A stretch of DNA of 12,571 nucleotides from CAIXOZ01 sp046091285 (lineage in GTDB: Bacteria > Cyanobacteriota > Cyanobacteriia > PCC-6307 > Cyanobiaceae), in assembly GCA_046091285.1 (NCBI GenBank), contig JBJTBH010000080.1, positions 1 through 12,571 on the forward strand, in the 5' to 3' direction. Each line of letters opens with the position of its first letter. Position 1 is the first letter of the stretch. Shown here piece after piece: positions 1 to 5,763 of this stretch. The notes beneath the pieces were generated by a model, which did not search any database, was not told where the DNA came from, and saw only the letters and a list, made by a program, of their open reading frames with translations. Made by a program: the position numbers and the translations under genes.

Positions 1-120
1 CAGGAGCGGAACCGCTGGTTGCCGCGCTATCTGGCGATCTATAACGGCCGCAGGTGCCATATGGCCCTGGCCGGCCGCACCCCGATTCAGCAGCTCGGAC
101 TGTTGCGGGCTACTGAATGA
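1..120 (+). CDS. IS481-type transposase, C-terminal end (partial)
   Basis: Frame 1 is open from the first base and ends in TGA at 118-120, giving 39 residues. The visible peptide contains YLAIYNGRRCHMALAGRTP followed by IQQL. This matches the C-terminal 'YNxRRPHxALGGxTPxxxL' signature of IS481/IS3-type DDE integrase-fold transposases, which lies just after the catalytic glutamate region. The DDE residues themselves are outside the window. The stop is followed by only 17 bases before the putative element end at 137, as is usual for compact insertion sequences. IS481 versus another rve-family element is inferred from the short tail and is less certain than 'transposase'. Whether the rest of the element is intact cannot be seen. 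Confidence 0.8.
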   Translation, partial: QERNRWLPRYLAIYNGRRCHMALAGRTPIQQLGLLRATE

Positions 121-137
121 CCTGGTGAGAAAACACA
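1..137 (+). mobile_element. 3' end of an insertion sequence (IS481-like)
   Basis: The element includes the transposase C-terminus and ends downstream of its stop. On the reverse strand the likely terminal sequence reads TGTGTTTTCTCACCAGG (137 down to 121), and TGT is a common IS481-family tip. The flank at 138-143 is CCTAAG, which resembles the NCTAGN-type target reported for IS481 and may be one copy of the target duplication. The other end lies left of the window, so neither the paired inverted repeat nor the second target copy can be checked. The boundary rests on where homology of the interrupted gene (138-385) stops. Confidence 0.6.
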
Positions 138-385
138 CCTAAGTCACCATGACGGCGAATGTCACCGACCCGCACACAGCCCTGGTAGACCCCCTGCACC
201 AACGCCCCGGACGTGGACACCTGATAAAGGGTGTGGTGATCCAGGTCAAGACTCTCGGCCAGGGCGCTGGTGATCACATGGTTCACGCTCTCGCCTGTCC
301 GACGACAACGGGCCTGAAGGGCCTGCCAGATCCCTGCCGGCAACCGGAGGGGCAGGGCGTGATACGACGCCGGAATGTGATTCAT
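138..385 (-). pseudogene. Truncated RHH-alpha-acetolactate decarboxylase gene, interrupted by IS
   Basis: From ATG at 385 the reverse-strand product begins MNHIPASYHALPLRLPAGIW. Residues about 10-43 fit a ribbon-helix-helix pattern: strand LPLRLP, helix AGIWQALQARCRRTG, helix ESVNHVITSALAESL. Residues about 49-82 (LYQVSTSGALVQGVYQG, then VGDIRRHGDLG) match the start of alpha-acetolactate decarboxylase, for example the YQVST...LLDGVYDG...YGDFGIGTF pattern of Bacillus AlsD. That enzyme converts 2-acetolactate to acetoin. Homology stops after GDLG, where the frame runs into the IS end and terminates at 110. The zinc-binding histidines and catalytic residues are therefore missing and the fragment cannot be an active decarboxylase. 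An in-frame ATG at 439 would add 18 residues without homology, so 385 is preferred. The RHH assignment is by pattern only. Confidence 0.7.
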
Positions 386-397
386 GACCCGATCACG

Positions 398-427
398 CCA
401 CCATCGGAACAATGTTGAGCATGGTGG
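398..427. promoter_or_regulatory. Inverted repeat upstream of the RHH-decarboxylase fragment
   Basis: CCACCAT (398-404) and ATGGTGG (421-427) are perfect 7-base inverted arms with a 16-base spacer. They lie 13-42 bases upstream of the start at 385. The position fits an operator or a leader hairpin. Autoregulation by the ribbon-helix-helix domain encoded just downstream is speculation. Confidence 0.3.
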
Positions 428-443
428 GCGCCACTCCACCTTC

Positions 444-477
444 GCTGATTCTGGAGCGCTGGGACCGGAAAATCAGC
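444..477 (-). terminator. Stem-loop after hslO (weak terminator candidate)
   Basis: GCTGATT (444-450) pairs perfectly with AATCAGC (471-477) across a 20-base loop. It begins 8 bases beyond the hslO stop on the reverse strand. There is no T-run after the stem, so it is not a textbook intrinsic terminator. It may be a 3'-end stabilising structure or a chance repeat. Confidence 0.25.
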
Positions 478-485
478 CAGGACTT

Positions 486-1430
486 TCAGGCCTGCAGCGG
501 CGTCAGCTCAGCGATGAGCTCCTGAAGCTCCGGAGCCTGGACCTCGTAGATCTCGTGGCAGAAGTGGCAGACCAGTTCAGCCCGCCCCTCCTCCTCAAGC
601 ATGTCGCTCAGCTCATCGCGGCCCAGCAGCTTGAGGGCATTGACGCTGCGGACGCGGCTGCAGGGGCAGTGAAAGCGCAGGGACTGACGACTGGCCGCAT
701 CCTCCAGGGGGGTCGGATCAAGGTCCGGAAAAATGTCTGTCAGCAGATCCTGAAGGTGTCCCTGGGCCTGCTGCAACCGGGCGCTGAACCCCTGAATCTC
801 ACTGCAACGCTCCTCCAGAAGCGCCACCAGGGCCGGTTCATGGGCAGCCTTCGGCAACACCTGCACCAGGACACCGCCAGCGCAGCGGATTCCCTGGCTG
901 TCGATCTGTTCCCCCAGAAAAAGCGCCGACGGCGTCTGCTCGGAATGGAGCAGATAGGACGCCACATCTTCGCCGATGCCGCCACTCACCAGTTCAACGG
1001 TGGAACTGAAGGGTTCGCCCTCGCCCAGATCGCGCACCACATGCAGATAACCGGTGCCGGTGGCACGCCTGAGATCGAAACGGGCACTGCCCTCGGCGTC
1101 GCGGATCGGATCAAGCTCCAGTTCGGGGTTGCCCACATAGCCCCGCACGGTGCCGTCGCGACCGGCATCGACCATCAGGCCACGCAACGGACCATCGGAA
1201 CTGATCCGCAGATTGACGCGACCATGGCTCACCTTCATCGAGCTGGCGAGCAGCAGGCCGGCTGTCATCGCCCGGCTCAGCAACACCGAAGTGAGATACG
1301 ACAGACCATGCCGGGCCCGGGCCACCTGACTGAGACCGGTGGTGGTGGCCGCCACCAGACGAATGCCGCCGCCGGCGGCCGTGGCACGCAACAGCTGGTC
1401 GGCCATCACACGTTTCATCGTTGGGGTCAT
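486..1430 (-). CDS. hslO: Hsp33 redox-regulated molecular chaperone
   Basis: Hsp33 is a cytosolic holdase activated by oxidation of a zinc-bound four-cysteine switch, and it protects unfolding proteins during oxidative and heat stress. The 314-residue product has the N-terminal Hsp33 fold (about residues 5-235, including RATAAGGGIRLV and the SGGIGEDVASYLLHSEQTPS segment). The C-terminal redox domain carries C255-x-C257 and C288-x2-C291, so all four switch cysteines are present. The length is close to the family norm (about 290-300). The ATG at 1430 overlaps the TGA of the upstream ABC ATPase gene (ATGA), suggesting translational coupling. Internal starts at residues 5 and 9 (MADQLLRATAAGGG) match the usual N-terminus of homologues equally well, so the true start could be 1418 or 1406. 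No promoter is visible of its own. Confidence 0.95.
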   Translation of the reverse strand: MTPTMKRVMADQLLRATAAGGGIRLVAATTTGLSQVARARHGLSYLTSVLLSRAMTAGLLLASSMKVSHGRVNLRISSDGPLRGLMVDAGRDGTVRGYVGNPELELDPIRDAEGSARFDLRRATGTGYLHVVRDLGEGEPFSSTVELVSGGIGEDVASYLLHSEQTPSALFLGEQIDSQGIRCAGGVLVQVLPKAAHEPALVALLEERCSEIQGFSARLQQAQGHLQDLLTDIFPDLDPTPLEDAASRQSLRFHCPCSRVRSVNALKLLGRDELSDMLEEEGRAELVCHFCHEIYEVQAPELQELIAELTPLQA

Positions 1431-2089
1431 CGTATGGGCTGATCCCGTACGGCAGGGTGCAGGGGGCGCAGCACGCCGTCCACCAGCTCCCAGCGCCGGC
1501 TGGCCCAGGGCTCGAACAGCTCGGGCTCGTGGGTGACCACCAGCAACGCCAGCTCCCGACTCAAGGTGGCGAGCAGTTCGAGCACCTCATGGCGCACCGA
1601 CCAGTCGAGGCCGGCCGTGGGCTCATCCAGCAGCAGAACCCTCGGCTGACGCAGCACTGGCACCGCCAGGGCCAGACGGCGCTGCTGCCCACCGCTGAGC
1701 CGCTCCGGCACCTGCTGCAGATAAAGCGACTGCAACCCCACCTGCTCGAGCACCTGACCCGCCCGCTCGGCCGTCAGGCGGCGATGGCCGAGCTTGAGCT
1801 CCTGACCCACCGTCAGTCCCAGGAAATGACGTTCCGGAAACTGGAACACCAGGCCGCAGAGAGCCCGACGCTGCCGCTGGTTCAGGGGCTGGCCATTCCA
1901 GAGCATCTCCCCGGCGCTCGGACGGGCAAGACCGGCGATCAGATCAAGCAGGGTGCTCTTGCCCGTACCGCTGCGGCCGGCGACCAGCACGGGCTGACCG
2001 ATGTCCAGGGTGAGATCGATCCTCCGCAGCAGGGGCCCCTCGGCCGTGGCCGGCTGATAGCGCAGGGAACGGAGCTCGAGCACCGACAT
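1427..2089 (-). CDS. ABC transporter ATP-binding protein, ECF/CbiO-like
   Basis: This is a single nucleotide-binding domain of 220 residues. Walker A is GRSGTGKST (38-46), the Q-loop glutamine is Q83, the signature is LSGGQ (131-135), Walker B is VLLLDEP (151-157) and the switch histidine is H187. The Q-loop context VFQFPERHFLGLTVGQEL resembles the FQFPE motif of energy-coupling-factor (CbiO/EcfA) ATPases, which power vitamin or metal import. No membrane component or substrate-binding gene is adjacent, so the substrate is unknown. The start MSVLELRSL at 2089 was chosen because it begins the domain directly. An open-frame extension to 2158 adds 23 residues without homology. The gene is followed by hslO with a 4-base ATGA overlap and diverges from the DUF3531 gene across 90 bp. 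Confidence 0.88.
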   Translation of the reverse strand: MSVLELRSLRYQPATAEGPLLRRIDLTLDIGQPVLVAGRSGTGKSTLLDLIAGLARPSAGEMLWNGQPLNQRQRRALCGLVFQFPERHFLGLTVGQELKLGHRRLTAERAGQVLEQVGLQSLYLQQVPERLSGGQQRRLALAVPVLRQPRVLLLDEPTAGLDWSVRHEVLELLATLSRELALLVVTHEPELFEPWASRRWELVDGVLRPLHPAVRDQPIR

Positions 2090-2179
2090 GGGATCGCAGC
2101 TCTCAGCATGACCTGCCAGACCCTGACGTTGGCGCCCCCTGGGGTCACACTGGGGCATTCAGCCGTCGCGTCCCGAACC

Positions 2180-2788
2180 ATGGAGGTGCGTTTTCGCGAG
2201 ATCGATCCCTTCAGCTGCTGGCTGTGGGTGCGTTTCGCCCATCCCCCCGGTCGTGGGGAGAGGGACTATCTGGAGACCCTTCTCGACAGCTGGTTCTTTC
2301 TCGGCAAGCTCGGAGCTTTCAATGCCGAAAACCTGCAGGTGCACGAGGAGGGGGTCGACCTCAGCTGGATGGCCTACGACAACGAGGAGGCCGGCAGAGC
2401 GCAGCCGGCCCTGATGCATTCAATGGCCCAACCGCAGTATCAGGGAGCCTGGGCCCGCTGCTGGCTCGATCTGGGCACCAGCGATGGCGTCGGGCTTGAT
2501 GTGTTGATCAACGGTCTGCGGCAGCTCGATCATGAATTCTTCGAGATCGAGGAGGTGCTGATCGGCGGGCTGAACGACGACTGGCCGGTGGATGACGACG
2601 ACAGCGACGATCGCTTCCTGCCCCTGATGGAACAGCTCGATCGCCTGGCCGAACAGGAGGCCGACACCCTGGACGACGAGCCCGACGACGACGCTGACGA
2701 CACCCCAGAGAGGGATTCCGAGACCATCCACGGCAACCACGCCGGACGGTCCGTGAACGGCAGCCATCGCCCCAGACCCGGGCGCTGA
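2180..2788 (+). CDS. DUF3531 family protein, conserved in cyanobacteria
   Basis: The 202-residue soluble protein begins MEVRFREIDPFSCWLWVRF and continues with LDSWFFLGKLGAFNAENLQV (35-54). This is the pattern of the DUF3531 family found in cyanobacteria and plastid-bearing eukaryotes, whose function is not established. The conserved part covers about residues 1-135. The remainder is a low-complexity acidic tail rich in Asp/Glu (137-144 and 157-182) ending in a short basic stretch. The start was set at ATG 2180, where homology begins. The frame stays open upstream to 1421 only because it runs antisense through the ABC gene. No clear ribosome binding site is seen. rsmE follows after 2 bases, so the two genes are probably co-transcribed. 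Confidence 0.85.
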   Translation: MEVRFREIDPFSCWLWVRFAHPPGRGERDYLETLLDSWFFLGKLGAFNAENLQVHEEGVDLSWMAYDNEEAGRAQPALMHSMAQPQYQGAWARCWLDLGTSDGVGLDVLINGLRQLDHEFFEIEEVLIGGLNDDWPVDDDDSDDRFLPLMEQLDRLAEQEADTLDDEPDDDADDTPERDSETIHGNHAGRSVNGSHRPRPGR

Positions 2789-2790
2789 CG

Positions 2791-3582
2791 ATGGGCCGGG
2801 AGCGACGGCGCCTGCTGATCGCCCAGGAGCGACTGCTGGCGGCGACGGCGGCTGACAGCGGACTGCCGCGGCTGGTGCTGACCAACGAGGAGAGCCATTA
2901 CGTGAGCCGCGTTCTGCGGTTACGCCAGGACCAGGAGCTGGCGATCATCAATGGCCGAGGGCAACTCTGGGGTGCCCGTGTGGCAGAAGCGGCAGGCCGA
3001 CGGATCCACGTGGACCTGCTGCAACCGATCCAGACACCGGAATGCGATCAACCGGGCCCATCCCTCACGATCAGCCTGGCGATCGCCCTGCCCAGACGTG
3101 ACAGCGACCTGCTGCTGCGCATGGCCTGCGAACTGGGCGTCGATCGGCTGCAGCCGCTGATCGCCGATCACTCGGTGCTGGCGGAGCGCTTTCAGCGGCA
3201 GCGCCTCGAGGCGATCCTGCGAGAGGCGACAGAGCAATGCGAGCGCCTCTGGCTGCCATCCCTGGCGGACCCGTGTCCCGGAAGTGTCTGGCTGGAGCGC
3301 AGTGATCAGGGGCTGAGACTGCTGGCCACCACCCGCCGCGGCCACCTGCCGGGACCGATTGAACAGCTGCGGAAGGATCAGGGCCGATCCGGAGATCTTG
3401 TCCTGGCGATCGGACCGGAAGGAGGCTGGAGTGAACGGGAGGAAGAACGCGCCGAAGCCTCCGGCTGGCAGCCGGTGAGTCTGACCACCACCATCCTGCG
3501 GACGTCAACGGCGGCAGTGGCCGGCATCGCGCTGCTCAGCCACTGGCGCGATCTGCTTCAGGGCTCCGAAGCGATCCGCTGA
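2791..3582 (+). CDS. rsmE: 16S rRNA (uracil-1498-N3)-methyltransferase RsmE
   Basis: RsmE uses S-adenosylmethionine to methylate N3 of U1498 in 16S rRNA of the 30S subunit. The 263-residue protein has an N-terminal PUA-like part (about 24-80, with ESHYVSRVLRLR). The SPOUT (alpha/beta-knot) methyltransferase domain follows. Its hallmarks are REATEQCER (144-152), GPEGGWSE (208-215) and the knot region ILRTSTAAVAG (235-245), which form the cofactor pocket. The length is slightly above the E. coli protein (243). The start ATG lies 2 bases after the DUF3531 stop. The gene ends 1 base from the stop of the convergent hypothetical gene, leaving no room for a conventional terminator. Confidence 0.94.
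   Translation: MGRERRRLLIAQERLLAATAADSGLPRLVLTNEESHYVSRVLRLRQDQELAIINGRGQLWGARVAEAAGRRIHVDLLQPIQTPECDQPGPSLTISLAIALPRRDSDLLLRMACELGVDRLQPLIADHSVLAERFQRQRLEAILREATEQCERLWLPSLADPCPGSVWLERSDQGLRLLATTRRGHLPGPIEQLRKDQGRSGDLVLAIGPEGGWSEREEERAEASGWQPVSLTTTILRTSTAAVAGIALLSHWRDLLQGSEAIR
3079..3086. repeat. HIP1 octamer GCGATCGC
   Basis: Perfect copy of the highly iterated palindrome of many cyanobacteria, here extended to GGCGATCGCC and located inside rsmE. Confidence 0.7.
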
Positions 3583-3583
3583 T

Positions 3584-3991
3584 TCAGCTGCGGAACAGGG
3601 AGGAGGCCATGCTGCGGAACCCCGCCAGGTTGGCGCCACCGCGACGGCGGCGGGGGACGAAGGCACCGGGAGCGAGATTCTCGGGAGCGAAGGTGACCTG
3701 GCTGGCGGGAGGGCGCGTGGCCTGCTCAGCCGCCAGCTGGGCGGCGATCTCTTCAGCCGTGGTCAGCACGGGAGCGGTCGTGGCGGCGGCAGGGGCCACT
3801 GCCTCAGCCACAGCAGCGGATGCTTGAGCCGCAGGGGCCGGCGCAACCTTGATGGCGACGGCAGCGTTGGCCGCAGGGGCGGTCGCCTTGGAAGAAGCAG
3901 GGGCCTCCTTCACCGGCGCCACCGTCACGGATGGTTGGGCGGCCTCGCCGCTCAGATCAAGGAAAAAGGAATCCTTGCGGTTGAACACCAT
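3584..3991 (-). CDS. Small Ala/Pro-rich hypothetical protein
   Basis: I do not recognise a characterised family. The 135-residue product starts MVFNRKDSFFLDLSGEA, then has a low-complexity Ala/Pro/Val linker (about 17-76). It ends in a denser segment: a helix TTAEEIAAQLAAEQ (77-90), FAPENLAPGAFVP (101-113), a basic patch RRRR (114-117) and GANLAGFRSMASSLFRS. Short conserved ends joined by a disordered linker suggest a peptide that binds a partner at each end, but this is inference. The frame extends to 4150, yet MVFN at 3991 is preferred because the upstream part overlaps the divergent DUF92 gene. A GC-rich palindrome sits just upstream (4001-4012). It is convergent with rsmE at 1-base spacing. 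Confidence 0.7.
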   Translation of the reverse strand: MVFNRKDSFFLDLSGEAAQPSVTVAPVKEAPASSKATAPAANAAVAIKVAPAPAAQASAAVAEAVAPAAATTAPVLTTAEEIAAQLAAEQATRPPASQVTFAPENLAPGAFVPRRRRGGANLAGFRSMASSLFRS

Positions 3992-4000
3992 CTGGAGATC

Positions 4001-4012
4001 GCCGGCGCCGGC
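4001..4012. repeat. GC palindrome GCCGGCGCCGGC
   Basis: This perfect 12-base palindrome lies 10-21 bases upstream of the ATG at 3991, where a ribosome binding site would be. It could form leader structure or act as an operator. In GC-rich DNA it could also be chance. Confidence 0.3.
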
Positions 4013-4101
4013 GCATGGGCTGGTGCTGCGATTATCCGCTGCGCGAGGGACCGGTCGGCTTCCGCTTAGACCTGTGCAACACAAAAGCTCCACCTCCGGC
4101 G

Positions 4102-4851
4102 ATGGAACTCCCGATCCAGGACCCTCAGTCGTGGCTGCAGGCCCTGGCACTCAACGGGCTGCTGATTGCCCTGGCCCAGCGGCTCCCCGTGCTCACGACC
4201 ACCGGCTGGATCCATGCCGGCATCCTCGGCACCCTGCTCTGGGGCTGCCTGGGGCCGGCCGGCTGGCTGGCGGTGGTGGCGTACCTCGGCCTGGGAAGCC
4301 TGGTGACGCGGCTCGGGTTCCGGGAAAAGGCCGCCGCCGGGCTGGCCGAGGGCCGAGATGGTCGCCGCGGCCCGGAAAACGTCTGGGGATCGGCAGCCGT
4401 GGGAGCGGTCCTGGCTCTGCTCACCACCAGGCTCTGGGCACCGGTTCCGTTGCTTCTGCTCGGGTTTGCGGCCAGCTTTGCCGCCAAGCTCGCCGATACC
4501 TTCGGCAGTGAGATCGGCAAACGCTGGGGACGCCATACCGTGCTGATCACAGGATTCCGATCGGTCCCCCCTGGGACAGAAGGGGCGATCAGCCTCGAAG
4601 GCACCGCAGCCAGCCTGGCCGGCAGCGCTCTGATGACGACCGTGATGGCAGGCCTGGGGCTGGTGGAGGGCGGATCGCGCTGGCTGCTGGTGACCCTGGT
4701 CGGACTGGCGGCAACCCTGATCGAAAGCGTGATCGGATCGACTGTGCAAGGTCGGATCCGCTGGCTCAGCAATGAACTGGTCAACGGCCTTCAGACGCTG
4801 GTGGCGGCCCTGCTGGCGATCGGACTCGCCCAGGCACTCAGGCTGGCCTGA
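4102..4851 (+). CDS. DUF92 membrane protein, VTE6-like phytyl-phosphate kinase
   Basis: This 249-residue polytopic membrane protein has hydrophobic segments near 16-30, 38-62, 98-128, 168-186, 192-213 and 228-246. The conserved DUF92/TIGR00297 core is ADTFGSEIGKRWG (131-143), then LITGFRSVPPGTEGAISLEG (148-167). Members of this family in plants (VTE6) and Synechocystis phosphorylate phytyl phosphate to phytyl diphosphate, salvaging chlorophyll phytol for tocopherol and phylloquinone synthesis. Assigning that reaction here is by family only. ATG 4102 (MELPIQDPQSWL) is chosen because the earlier in-frame start at 4015 adds a charged, unrelated leader. The last 61 bases overlap the 3' end of the convergent sigma factor gene. 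Confidence 0.85.
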   Translation: MELPIQDPQSWLQALALNGLLIALAQRLPVLTTTGWIHAGILGTLLWGCLGPAGWLAVVAYLGLGSLVTRLGFREKAAAGLAEGRDGRRGPENVWGSAAVGAVLALLTTRLWAPVPLLLLGFAASFAAKLADTFGSEIGKRWGRHTVLITGFRSVPPGTEGAISLEGTAASLAGSALMTTVMAGLGLVEGGSRWLLVTLVGLAATLIESVIGSTVQGRIRWLSNELVNGLQTLVAALLAIGLAQALRLA

Positions 4852-5603
4852 CGCAATTCGTCCAACAACTGCGACACGCGGCGCTGGAGCTGGGCAGGCT
4901 TGCGGCCAAGGCCTTCGGCCAGCTCCATCCAGGACTGGTTGTCGCGGAAGCGACCGAGCAGCAGGCGACGATCATCGGCGTCCAGGGCCGCCAGCCGGCT
5001 GCGCAACCAGAGGAGCGCCGGATCCGCCGGCGCCTCGACCTCGGCTGCAGGCAGCAGGTCCACCAGGGGCTGCGGTCGACCATCGGCCTGAGGCACCGGT
5101 TCATCGAGGCTGCGCAGCCTGAGGGCCTGATGCAGGCGCCGGGCCTCCCGCAAGCGATCGGGACGCACCCCGAGCACGGCGGCAAGCTCCGCCTCGGCGA
5201 GCAGCGGCAGACCCCGCTGCTGACGCAGACCCTGGAGATTGACGGCCCTGGCCTGCAGGGTGCGCAAACGATGGGGACTGCGCAGGAGTTGATGGCGATC
5301 GCGCAGGTAGTGCTGCATGCTTCCCCGGATCGCAGGGACCGCATAGGTGCTGAGGGCGCCGCTGCGTTCAGCCTTGAAGCCCTGCACCGCTTGAATCAGT
5401 CCGAGGCACCCCAGCTGGAAGAGATCGTCGAACGACAGATCGGTGTGTCGCGCCTGATGACTGGCGATGCGGGCCACCAGGGGCAGATTCGCCTCGACGA
5501 CGGCATTGCGCTGCTCAGCGGAGCGCTGCTGGTCGTAACGCTGTAACAGTCGCTGATTGCGCTGGCGGGGCTCCTCGGAACCACGGAAGGAAAAACGGGC
5601 CAT
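4791..5603 (-). CDS. Group 3 (type III) alternative RNA polymerase sigma factor
   Basis: The 270-residue sigma-70-family protein lacks regions 1.1 and 1.2. Region 2 spans about 36-105: NLPLVARIA (39-47), DLFQLGCLGLIQAVQGF (60-76) for core binding, and STYAVPAIRGSMQHYLRD (85-102) for -10 recognition and melting. Region 3 is about 112-165 and starts RSPHRLRTLQ. Region 4 is a helix-turn-helix around 205-250 (DADDRRLLLGRF...RRVSQLLDEL). The layout and size suit the cyanobacterial group-3/SigF-like class, which in other species controls surface structures and stress genes; the regulon here is unknown. The start MARFSFRG at 5603 has a distant GGAG 14 bases upstream. A cluster of palindromes lies 50-135 bases upstream. 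Confidence 0.88.
   Translation of the reverse strand: MARFSFRGSEEPRQRNQRLLQRYDQQRSAEQRNAVVEANLPLVARIASHQARHTDLSFDDLFQLGCLGLIQAVQGFKAERSGALSTYAVPAIRGSMQHYLRDRHQLLRSPHRLRTLQARAVNLQGLRQQRGLPLLAEAELAAVLGVRPDRLREARRLHQALRLRSLDEPVPQADGRPQPLVDLLPAAEVEAPADPALLWLRSRLAALDADDRRLLLGRFRDNQSWMELAEGLGRKPAQLQRRVSQLLDELRQASLSAWASPIASRAATSV
5295..5302. repeat. HIP1 octamer GCGATCGC
   Basis: Perfect HIP1 core within the sigma factor gene. Confidence 0.65.
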
Positions 5604-5653
5604 GAATGCAGGCAGATCTCCGTGTTTTCACTGTCGACCATTCGTCGGATCCT

Positions 5654-5737
5654 GACGTCACCCTTTCGCCCAATGATTTGGCACCCGATCGGGTGAGTGG
5701 CCATCACCCATCCGGGTGAGATCGGGATGGCGACGTC
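5654..5737. promoter_or_regulatory. Palindrome cluster upstream of the sigma factor gene
   Basis: Four symmetric sites lie between the hydrolase stop and the sigma start. They are GACGTC (5654-5659, within TGACGTCA 5653-5660), CACCCGATCGGGTG (5682-5695), CACCCATCCGGGTG (5705-5718) and GACGTC (5732-5737). The two CACCC-N4-GGGTG sites are centred 23 bp apart, about two helical turns, and the next GACGTC centre is another 23 bp away. This pattern suits cooperative dimer binding, i.e. operators for the sigma gene. Hairpins serving as the 3' end of the hydrolase transcript are the alternative, but no T-run follows. The gap 5604-5763 holds no gene that I can support. Confidence 0.45.
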
Positions 5738-5763
5738 AGACCCGGCGCTCGGTTGATCACCGC

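Noticed and set aside
384..1442. 352-codon forward open frame opposite hslO
   Set aside because: High-GC antisense frame of hslO; its product is Gln/His/Arg-rich without any recognisable domain, while the reverse strand encodes a complete Hsp33.
4031..4036. GATAAT-like -10 on the reverse strand upstream of the small hypothetical gene
   Set aside because: No acceptable -35 hexamer at 16-18 bases, so a promoter cannot be supported.
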